Below, piece after piece: positions 1 to 5,662 of a stretch of DNA of 5,662 bases; positions within the stretch are counted from its first letter, which is position 1; each line of letters begins with the position of its first letter. The notes beneath the pieces were generated by a model. The model did not search any database and was not told the origin of the DNA. It saw nothing but the letters and a program-made list of their open reading frames with translations. Where the stretch lies: assembly GCA_030746295.1 (NCBI GenBank), contig JASLMY010000284.1, positions 1 through 5,662 on the forward strand, read 5' to 3'. This DNA comes from Alphaproteobacteria bacterium. Its GTDB lineage: Bacteria > Pseudomonadota > Alphaproteobacteria > GCA-2731375. Both the position numbers and the translations under genes were made by a program.

Positions 1-2685
1 CCGATTGGCGGCAAGAGCAGCTTCGTGCTGTCGACGCTCAACACGTCGACGCTCACCGCCTATTACACGAGCGGCGTCTCGCTCGACCGAAGCGTCCTGG
101 TCGGCGCCCTGAGGTCGGCGGGCATCGGCGCCGAGTCCAAGCTCGACCCGGCTGTCATCCCGCCCTGGGAGATCCCCAGCGAGGCGCCTGAGGACGAGCT
201 GCTGCAGCGGGTCTTCGCCGCCGACCCGATCATCGATACCGCCGACCCACTGGTTCAAGGCGGCGACAACGAAGAGCTGACCGAGTTGTTCACGCTGTGG
301 CGCGGGTTGTCGCGCCTGAGCGAGGTCGCCGATTACGCCGAGACCGGCAGGCTTGCGGACTTCCACCGCGCGTCCCTGGAGAGCCGCTTCGATGGCTATC
401 TGAGCGAGATCATCGGCTATGCCGACGAGTTGAGCTTCGTCGACGTGACCCTGCTGTCCGGCAATACCGAAGCCACGATCGCCAGCAGCCAGGTGACGCC
501 GAAGGCGATCGAGAAGACCTTGCCCCAGCACATCGGCGCCATCCTGACCAGCAATCGCGGCGACGCCATCCCCGGCCTCACCGGCACCGAGACCTTCACC
601 ATCGACGTCACCACATCCACCCGCACCACCAACGTCGCCATCGACCTCGCCGACATCGCCGGCACGCTCGACGTCGACAATGTCACCGACCACCTCAACA
701 CCAAAATGGAAGCGGCCGGCGTCACGACGCGCTTCGGCGTCCAGCGGACCAACGAATTCGCCTATGGCCTTCGCATCGAGCTCAACTCGAGCGAGACGAT
801 ATCCTTCACCGCCGGCGCGGCGACCCAGTCGCCGGCCGTCTACGTGGCCGGGTCGGCCGCCAGCACCGACGGCGGCCTGGGCTTCCTCGCCAAGCTCGAC
901 GATTTGAGCGCGGCGGCGCCCAGCGACGTCTTTCGTTCGGAGACCGACACCACGGCCGCCGACGATGCACGTGGCGTCGCCGTCGACAGTCTCGGCAACG
1001 TCTTCGTCGTCGGCGCGACCTCGGGCGACCTCGACGGCCTCGTCAACCAGGAGACCCAGGACCTCTATCTCCGCAAGTACGACGCCTCGGGCGAGCTGGT
1101 CTGGAGCCGCCTCTTAGGCTCCGCGACCAGTGCCGCCGGCTTCGCCGTCGCCGTCGACGGCAGCGACAACGTCATCGTCGCCGGCGAGACCCAGGATCGG
1201 CTGACCGATACCGCCTACGGCGGCAACTTCGACAGCTTCGTCACCCAGTTCGACACTGACGGCAACGAGGTCTGGACCCGCCAGGCCGCACCCTACGCCA
1301 GCGACGGCGCCCTGGCGCTCACCGTCGATGCTTCGGACAACGTCTTCATCGCCGGCTATACGAACGGCGCCATCAGCACGGACCTGACGAGCGCCGGCGG
1401 CAGCGACGCCTATCTCACCAAGCTCGATAGCAGCGGCAGCCTCGTCTACAACAAGCAGTTCGGCTCGACCACCGGCGATCGCGCCACCGCCGTCACGGTC
1501 GACAACGCCGGCAACGTCTTCGTCGCGGCCGAAAGCGGCGGCAACGTGGTGGTCCGAAAATATGCTGACAGCGATGCCAGCCAGACGCCGATCTGGGAGG
1601 TCGACCTGGGCAGCCTCGGCTCGGGCGCCGTTACCGGCTTGGCGCTCGGCGGCAGCGGCGACGTCTATGTCGCCGGTTACACCGACAACGCCAGCCTCTC
1701 AGGCACGATCGTGCAGGCACATGCGGGCGACAGCGACGGCTTCGTCAGTCGCATCACCGATTCCGGTGCCAGCGGTGCGGTCGACATCACCAGCTATCTG
1801 GGCACGGCCGCGGCCGACAGCGTCGGCGGCCTCACCGTCTACGACAACGCCGGCAGCGACGAGATCTACCTCGCCGGCAGCACCGAAGGCACGCTCGGCG
1901 GCGAAGCGCTGGTCGGCACCACCGATGCCTTCGCCGCCAAATTGGACGCGACGGGGGCGACGCAATGGGTGCAGCATATGGGCGGTGCCTATCGGCACAG
2001 CGGCAACGCCATCGCCTTCGATGCCACCGGCACCTCGGTGATCACCCGCCTCGGCCTCTCGACGACACCGGTGCCGGCCGAGCCGGCGGAACTGATCACC
2101 AGCCTGACCAGCGCCCGGGCCGGCCAGTGGTTCGAGGTCTCGGTCAACGGCAATCTGTTCGAACGGGTGACGCTGGAGGACGACGACACTTACGCCAACC
2201 TGACTTTCAAGATGAGCCAGATCCTGGACCAGTACGGCAGCGCCCATAACGAAAGCGGGGTCGACGGCTTGAGTTTCGAGATCGGCGCGCAGAGGGGCGG
2301 CCGCATCGAGATTCGCGCCGGCGCGGATGGCGAGGACTTGCTGGCGCCTCTGGGTCTGCGTGAAGCCATGCTCATCGACAGCGACAGCGTCGAGGGCAAG
2401 GAGGCGAACCAGGACGTCTTCGCCCTCGGACTGTTCGACAGCCTCTCCGTCTCCGACAAGCAGAGCGCCGCCGACTCCAGCCTCGTCATCGACAACGCGA
2501 TGCGCGAGATCCGCGACGTCTACAAGCGCCTGATCGGCGAGGAAGAGGTCGACAACCTGGCCCTCCTGGCGGCACAGCAGTTGACGCCCGAGCAGAGCGC
2601 AAAGCTGAACAGCATGCGCTTCGCGCTCGACCGCCTGTCACAGGTCGCCGCGAGCGCCGGTCAGTCGTTCGACCTCTTGATCTAG
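1..2685 (+). CDS. SBBP-type beta-propeller protein with flagellin-IN-like domains, FlaEY-like (5'-partial)
   Basis: The frame is open from base 1. The first possible start, GTG at 25, has no convincing Shine-Dalgarno and eight in-frame codons precede it, so I treat the gene as 5'-truncated by the window. Numbering residues from that GTG (886 aa): 1-180 is mostly helical and rich in Leu/Glu; 184-270 is a Thr/Val-rich beta domain resembling the flagellin hook IN motif; 272-675 holds seven propeller units with strands such as NVFVVGATSG, NVIVAGETQD and DVYVAGYTDN, each followed by a D-x-F/Y-x-x-K-x-D pattern; 689-782 is a second IN-like domain; about 800-886 is helical and ends in SFDLLI. No membrane segment is visible, and the N-terminus cannot be checked for a signal. 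This layout recalls the Caulobacter FlaEY type, reported to affect flagellin gene expression, so a flagellar role is inferred. The propeller call is firm; the FlaEY link is moderate. A generic secreted SBBP-repeat protein is the alternative. Codon use matches the neighbouring genes. Confidence 0.8.
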   Translation, partial: PIGGKSSFVLSTLNTSTLTAYYTSGVSLDRSVLVGALRSAGIGAESKLDPAVIPPWEIPSEAPEDELLQRVFAADPIIDTADPLVQGGDNEELTELFTLWRGLSRLSEVADYAETGRLADFHRASLESRFDGYLSEIIGYADELSFVDVTLLSGNTEATIASSQVTPKAIEKTLPQHIGAILTSNRGDAIPGLTGTETFTIDVTTSTRTTNVAIDLADIAGTLDVDNVTDHLNTKMEAAGVTTRFGVQRTNEFAYGLRIELNSSETISFTAGAATQSPAVYVAGSAASTDGGLGFLAKLDDLSAAAPSDVFRSETDTTAADDARGVAVDSLGNVFVVGATSGDLDGLVNQETQDLYLRKYDASGELVWSRLLGSATSAAGFAVAVDGSDNVIVAGETQDRLTDTAYGGNFDSFVTQFDTDGNEVWTRQAAPYASDGALALTVDASDNVFIAGYTNGAISTDLTSAGGSDAYLTKLDSSGSLVYNKQFGSTTGDRATAVTVDNAGNVFVAAESGGNVVVRKYADSDASQTPIWEVDLGSLGSGAVTGLALGGSGDVYVAGYTDNASLSGTIVQAHAGDSDGFVSRITDSGASGAVDITSYLGTAAADSVGGLTVYDNAGSDEIYLAGSTEGTLGGEALVGTTDAFAAKLDATGATQWVQHMGGAYRHSGNAIAFDATGTSVITRLGLSTTPVPAEPAELITSLTSARAGQWFEVSVNGNLFERVTLEDDDTYANLTFKMSQILDQYGSAHNESGVDGLSFEIGAQRGGRIEIRAGADGEDLLAPLGLREAMLIDSDSVEGKEANQDVFALGLFDSLSVSDKQSAADSSLVIDNAMREIRDVYKRLIGEEEVDNLALLAAQQLTPEQSAKLNSMRFALDRLSQVAASAGQSFDLLI
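838..2049 (+). repeat. Seven tandem beta-propeller (SBBP-like) repeat units inside the first gene
   Basis: The recurring strand motif (N/D-V-Y/F-V/I-A-G) begins at bases 838, 997, 1168, 1339, 1513, 1660 and 1861, a spacing of 53, 57, 57, 58, 49 and 67 residues. Each unit continues with a D-x-F/Y-x-x-K-x-D-x-x-G segment, usually an aromatic residue, and an A-V-x-V-D-like strand before the next motif. A degenerate closing strand (GTSVITR) ends near 2049. Seven units is a typical count for a closed propeller. Some similarity persists at DNA level: the 16-base string ggcaacgtcttcgtcg occurs at 994 and at 1510. The units otherwise differ, so this is an old protein repeat rather than a recent tandem duplication. 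Confidence 0.8.
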
Positions 2686-2694
2686 CGAGATCCT

Positions 2695-2740
2695 TGCCGC
2701 CGCGGGCCTCAACCGCTCTTTCGGGCGGGTGGCGGCGGCA
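2695..2740. terminator. Possible bidirectional hairpin between the convergent genes
   Basis: A perfect 9-bp inverted repeat (tgccgccgc at 2695-2703, gcggcggca at 2732-2740) encloses a 28-base loop that can pair weakly inside itself. It lies across the 23-base gap between the two convergent stop codons and runs into the last codons of the minus-strand gene. There is no T-tract on either side, so it does not look like a classical intrinsic terminator, and GC-rich DNA yields such repeats by chance. The placement is the main argument for it. Confidence 0.25.
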
Positions 2741-3779
2741 CCCCGACCAAGCTGCCCTTGCGCCAGGCGCGCAGGTATTTGGCGCAATACTCGTCCCGGC
2801 CCATGAGCAAGTCCTCGGCCAGTCCGTAGGTCTCGCTGTCGCGGTCCATGGCGTCGAGCTGGCTCATGTCGGTCATGACGGGATCGATGATGCCGCTGTC
2901 CGCACCCGCCTCGATGGCTAGGATCAAGAAGACGTCGTTGATCAGCTTGCGGCCCGGGATGCCGAAGGAGACGTTTGAGAAGCCGCCGGTAATGTGGATC
3001 TCCGGCCCGTAGTCGTGGCGCAACCGACGCACCGTCTCCAGGACGTCAAGACCATAGCTGTGGTCGACCGAGACCGGAAAGACCAGGGGGTCGACATGCA
3101 GGTCCGACCGGGCCAGGCCCTTCGCCTCGGCCGCCTCGATCATGGCCGTGGCGTTCGCCATCCGATCCTCGGCCCCCTCGGGCATGCCCTTCTCGCCGGC
3201 GGCGGTAACGACGACTTGGGCGTTGTGGGCGACGGCCATGTCCAGGGCCTCGATCCGCTCCAACGAGGCCGAGTTCAGCAACGGTCGCGCCCGCTCGCGG
3301 TCGGCGGCCTCCAGGCCGACCCGGATCACGTCCGGGTTCGAGGAGTCGACCGAGACCGGCAACCGGGTCATGCCCTGCACCGCGTCGACCAGCCAGGTCA
3401 TCGCCGCCACCTGCTCTTCCGGCCGAACCGAGATCTCGTCGACGTTGAGGTCCAGGAAATCAGCGCCCGCGCTCTCCTGCCGCTCGACGAGATAACGGAG
3501 GTAATCCATGCCCAGCGCCGCCCGACCCGCATCGCCCGACATCGCCGCCTCGAGCGCGACCTTGACGTGCTTGACCCGGCCTTCCTGGAACTCCTGGGCC
3601 TCCTTGTAGTCCTCGGGGATCGGAAAGCGTTTCGCCGCGCCCGGCTCGGAACCGAATAGAATGGCCTCCTCCGCGCCCTCGCCGTCGATCCGCTTACCTT
3701 TGCGCAGCAGCACGCGGGTCGTGTGAATGTTCTCGCCGATGATGGCGAACTCGCCGCCGTTCGTGCCACCCAGCTTCAT
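2709..3779 (-). CDS. Methyltetrahydrofolate:corrinoid methyltransferase-like protein (pterin-binding TIM barrel)
   Basis: This 356-aa cytoplasmic protein is predicted to move a methyl group between tetrahydrofolate and the cobalt of a corrinoid protein, as AcsE/MtgA-type enzymes do. Visible barrel motifs are IIGENIHTTR (13-22), GADFLDLNVDE (105-115), LPVSVDSSNPDV (140-151), LLNSAS (167-172), DPLVFPVS (230-237) and GGFSNVSFGIPGRKLIN (265-281), followed by AGADSGIIDP (291-300). D110, N112, D145, D230 and N269 are candidates for pterin contacts by position in the family. About 60 residues (roughly 29-90), rich in charged residues, sit between the first strand and the barrel, and a C-terminal tail follows about residue 305; both make it longer than the compact clostridial enzymes of about 260 aa. 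The start ATG has a GAGGGAG Shine-Dalgarno 8 bases upstream. It is the downstream gene of an operon with the corrinoid activator, 42 bases away, which supports a corrinoid rather than a dihydropteroate synthase role. Reaction direction and partner are not shown by the sequence. Confidence 0.88.
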   Translation of the reverse strand: MKLGGTNGGEFAIIGENIHTTRVLLRKGKRIDGEGAEEAILFGSEPGAAKRFPIPEDYKEAQEFQEGRVKHVKVALEAAMSGDAGRAALGMDYLRYLVERQESAGADFLDLNVDEISVRPEEQVAAMTWLVDAVQGMTRLPVSVDSSNPDVIRVGLEAADRERARPLLNSASLERIEALDMAVAHNAQVVVTAAGEKGMPEGAEDRMANATAMIEAAEAKGLARSDLHVDPLVFPVSVDHSYGLDVLETVRRLRHDYGPEIHITGGFSNVSFGIPGRKLINDVFLILAIEAGADSGIIDPVMTDMSQLDAMDRDSETYGLAEDLLMGRDEYCAKYLRAWRKGSLVGVPPPPARKSG

Positions 3780-3787
3780 ACCCTTGG

Positions 3788-3794
3788 CTCCCTC
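3788..3794 (-). promoter_or_regulatory. Shine-Dalgarno site of the methyltransferase gene
   Basis: The minus strand reads GAGGGAG, then eight bases, then the ATG at 3779. This supports the chosen start and shows that the gene is translated independently even though it sits in an operon. I saw no clear promoter in the 42-base gap (3780-3821), so the gene is probably transcribed from upstream of the activator gene. Confidence 0.7.
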
Positions 3795-3821
3795 AATCTC
3801 ATGTCGCGTTATTCCGGCCGC

Positions 3822-5486
3822 CTATGTGGTTTGGACGGCGGTTTCCGACGATAGTCTCGCCGGCATCGGCCGGAATTGACAACCGTCAACAAAGAGATCG
3901 AAGAAATCCTGGGTCGTCTCCAACTCGACATGCTCGATCCCGGCGACCTTCGCCTCGACCTCCCGGCGCGTCTCCCGGCAGAGCAGGACCTCGCGCGCGC
4001 CCCGGATGGAGGCGTTGCCGGCCTTGACGACGCGGTCCGCCGGCACCGGCGCCAGCAAGCCGATCGCGACCGCGTTGGTGACGTCGACGTAGTTGGCGAA
4101 ACCGCCGGCGAGATAGAGGCGGGAGACGTCCGCCGGCCCGATCCCCAGCATCCGCATCAAGATCAGCTGGCCGCAATAGTTGGCCGCCTTGGCCTGGCCG
4201 AGGTTGCCGATGTCTCGTTTGGAGATGGTGATGCCCCGTTCCGGTACCAGCGTGGTCTCGAACTGCTTGCGGTCGTGGGTGAAGACGCCCTTCTCGGTCA
4301 GCAGTCGCGCGCGGCGGAGCTCCGCCAGGGCATCGACCAACGCCGAGCCGCATAGCCCTTCCGCGGCGCCGTCGCCGATCGTCCGGTAATGCCAGGTCTG
4401 GGCGTCGGCCGACAGCGACAGGCGCTCGATCGCGCCCTCATAGGCAGGCATGCCGTAGGTGATAAGGCCACCCTCGAAGGCGGGCCCGGCGGGGCAGGAG
4501 GCCGCCAGCATGCGCCCGCCGTGGCTCAGCACGACCTCGGTGTTGGTGCCGATGTCGACCAGCATCCGGGTCTCGACTGAGCCGTCCAGCATGCCGACCG
4601 CGATCAGGTCCGCCGCCGCGTCGCCGCCGACATGTGAGGCGACGAGCGGCAGGCCATAGACCTTGGCCCCGCGGCTGGCGCGAAGGCCCAGCTCGCGGGC
4701 CTCCGCAAGCAAGGCCGTGTGCGGCCGCCGGCCGGCCAGGTAGTCGAGCTCGATTTCCGACTTGTAAGGCTTCTGCCCGATGGGCTGCACGTCCAGGCCG
4801 AAGAGCAGGTCGCGCATGGTGGCGTTGCCGGCGACGACGATCTCGAAGATGTCGCGCCGTGCCAGGCGGAGCCTGCGGACCAGCGCCAAGATCTCCGCGT
4901 TGATCGCAGCCACGATCGCCTTTTGCAGCTCAGCTTCGCCGTTCTCGCGGTCGTAGGAGATCCGGTGCATGACGTCGCTGCCGCCGAAGCGCTGCGGGTT
5001 CCCGAAGCCGCTGGTAGAGAGGCTGTCGCCCGTCTCCAGGTCGACGAGTTCCATCACCACGGTCGTGGTGCCGAGGTCGATAGCGAGCCCCAAGAGCCGG
5101 CCGCGGTAGTGGTCGATCACCTCGCCGTCGTAGAGGACCTCGCCGTCATGGTGCCTGACCACCGGCTTCACGACGCTGCCGGCCGGGCGCGGCGTCGAGG
5201 CCAGGATCTTGGGCCGTCGGCGTAGCGGCGCGAAGGCGATGTCGGCGTCGGCCCGCTCGATCACCGCCTGACAGGCCAGGCGATAGTCGCCGCGCAGGAA
5301 CGATTCCGCCTCGCTGCGTGGCCCCAGCGCGGCCATGCCGGCGCTGATCTCGACGATACACTCGTGGCACTCGCCGTTACGCTTGCAGCTGGTCGGCACT
5401 TCCAAGGCCAGCTCGTCGGCGTAGTCGAAGATAGTGCGGCCCGGCCGCACCCGGCGGCTCTCGCCGTCGTGGGTGATGCTGCTCAT
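3822..5486 (-). CDS. Corrinoid reductive-activation protein: [2Fe-2S] ferredoxin domain plus ASKHA (DUF4445-type) ATPase
   Basis: This 554-aa protein belongs to the RACE/RACo type, which uses ATP to return inactive Co(II) corrinoid proteins to the active Co(I) state, with electrons passing through its iron-sulfur cluster. Residues 1-90 form a ferredoxin domain with cysteines C34, C40, C43 and C72 in a C-x5-C-x2-C...C arrangement, suiting a [2Fe-2S] cluster. A linker follows, then the ASKHA domain: AIDLGTTT (135-142, phosphate-binding), NPQRFGGSDVMHRIS (163-177), VAGNATMRDLLFG (218-230), LVDIGTNTEVVL (309-320), SCPAGPAFEGG (330-340), GLCGSALVD (377-385) and LAGGFANYV (459-467). All expected ATPase motifs are present and uninterrupted. 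The N-terminal [2Fe-2S] layout is RACo-like; RamA instead carries C-terminal 4Fe-4S clusters. It is cytoplasmic, with no membrane segment. The ATG overlaps the upstream stop as ATGA with no strong Shine-Dalgarno, suggesting translational coupling. The target corrinoid protein is outside the window. Confidence 0.9.
   Translation of the reverse strand: MSSITHDGESRRVRPGRTIFDYADELALEVPTSCKRNGECHECIVEISAGMAALGPRSEAESFLRGDYRLACQAVIERADADIAFAPLRRRPKILASTPRPAGSVVKPVVRHHDGEVLYDGEVIDHYRGRLLGLAIDLGTTTVVMELVDLETGDSLSTSGFGNPQRFGGSDVMHRISYDRENGEAELQKAIVAAINAEILALVRRLRLARRDIFEIVVAGNATMRDLLFGLDVQPIGQKPYKSEIELDYLAGRRPHTALLAEARELGLRASRGAKVYGLPLVASHVGGDAAADLIAVGMLDGSVETRMLVDIGTNTEVVLSHGGRMLAASCPAGPAFEGGLITYGMPAYEGAIERLSLSADAQTWHYRTIGDGAAEGLCGSALVDALAELRRARLLTEKGVFTHDRKQFETTLVPERGITISKRDIGNLGQAKAANYCGQLILMRMLGIGPADVSRLYLAGGFANYVDVTNAVAIGLLAPVPADRVVKAGNASIRGAREVLLCRETRREVEAKVAGIEHVELETTQDFFDLFVDGCQFRPMPARLSSETAVQTT
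5483..5486 (-). other. ATGA start-stop overlap (probable translational coupling)
   Basis: On the minus strand the ATG of the activator gene (5486-5484) overlaps the TGA of the preceding frame (5485-5483). The bases just upstream contain no good Shine-Dalgarno at proper spacing, so ribosomes finishing the upstream gene probably re-initiate here. This sets the choice of start for the activator; the ferredoxin fold begins directly after it, so no earlier start is needed. Confidence 0.7.
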
Positions 5487-5662
5487 CCGCGCTTCGGTCG
5501 ATCCCGGAGCCGTCGGCTGGCGGCGTCGTCCTTTATGCGGGCCAGCTTGCGTTTCGCCCGGTCGAGGCTTTCAGGGTCGCTCTCCCAGGCATTGCGATAG
5601 TCGAAGCGGCCATCATGCGCGCAACCGATCGGCTTTTCGGCCTCGGCCGCCTTCTCTTGATT
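5483..5662 (-). CDS. C-terminal end of an unrecognised protein (5'-partial)
   Basis: The minus-strand frame is open from the right edge for 59 codons and ends in TGA at 5485-5483, sharing the ATGA overlap with the start of the activator gene. The visible tail contains PIGCAHDGRFDYRNAWES followed by a highly charged, probably helical stretch (DRAKRKLARIKDD) and a basic end (RPKRG). I do not recognise the family from this fragment. The start-stop overlap, shared strand and matching base composition argue that it is a real gene in the same operon, so its product probably works in the same corrinoid/one-carbon pathway. It does not resemble the C-termini I would expect of an MttB-type methyltransferase or a B12-binding corrinoid protein. 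Confidence 0.65.
   Translation of the reverse strand, partial: NQEKAAEAEKPIGCAHDGRFDYRNAWESDPESLDRAKRKLARIKDDAASRRLRDRPKRG

Noticed and set aside
25..27. GTG as the true start of the propeller gene
   Set aside because: No Shine-Dalgarno precedes it and the frame stays open to base 1, so a start to the left of the window is more likely.
297..1259. 320-codon open frame on the + strand overlapping the propeller gene
   Set aside because: Its product is dominated by Arg/His/Gln with no domain pattern, as expected for a shifted frame of GC-rich DNA; the overlapping frame has clear repeat and domain structure.
994..1525. Recent DNA tandem repeat array
   Set aside because: Only short stretches such as a 16-base match are shared; spacing follows protein propeller units and the rest has diverged.
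1699..2247. 182-codon minus-strand frame opposite the propeller gene
   Set aside because: It is a composition-driven shadow, Gly/Ala/Arg-rich, without motifs or operon context.
2994..3659. 221-codon + strand frame opposite the methyltransferase gene
   Set aside because: It is antisense to a gene with conserved family motifs; low-complexity Arg/Asp/Val-rich content reflects codon bias on the opposite strand.
2709..3779. Dihydropteroate synthase (folP) identity for the pterin-binding barrel
   Set aside because: The GGFSNVSFGIPGRKLIN and DSSNPDV motifs and the adjacent corrinoid activator fit the methyltetrahydrofolate:corrinoid methyltransferase group better.
4719..5225. 168-codon + strand frame opposite the activator gene
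   Set aside because: It is antisense to conserved ASKHA motifs, has no recognisable domain and no convincing ribosome binding site.

Overview
The window is GC-rich with strong G/C bias at third codon positions. Its three protein families are all common in Alphaproteobacteria, so a GC-rich alphaproteobacterium, possibly Rhodospirillales-like, is the most plausible source. That assignment is inferred from composition and family distribution; no marker gene is present.

Left part (1-2685, + strand): one long reading frame that is open at the window's left edge, so its true start probably lies outside. It encodes a large protein with an N-terminal helical region, a flagellin-IN-like beta domain, seven beta-propeller repeat units (SBBP type, about 57 residues each), a second IN-like domain and a helical C-terminus. 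The closest type I can name is the FlaEY-like, flagellum-associated group of Alphaproteobacteria.

Right part (2709-5662, - strand): an apparent operon read right to left. First comes the C-terminal end of an unrecognised gene (5483-5662). Its stop overlaps the start of a 554-aa corrinoid-activation protein with an N-terminal [2Fe-2S] ferredoxin domain and a C-terminal ASKHA ATPase domain. A 42-base gap then leads to a 356-aa methyltetrahydrofolate:corrinoid methyltransferase-like protein with a clear Shine-Dalgarno sequence. Together the two complete genes outline part of a corrinoid-dependent methyl-transfer pathway: the methyltransferase exchanges methyl groups between a corrinoid protein and tetrahydrofolate, and the ATP-dependent activator rescues the corrinoid cofactor when it is oxidised to Co(II). 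The corrinoid protein itself and any substrate-specific (for example MttB-type) demethylase are not in the window.

The two parts are convergent. The stop codons are separated by only 23 bases, and a 9-bp GC-rich inverted repeat spans the junction. There is no gene-free stretch over 300 bases, and I see no tRNA, rRNA, CRISPR array, insertion sequence or phage feature.
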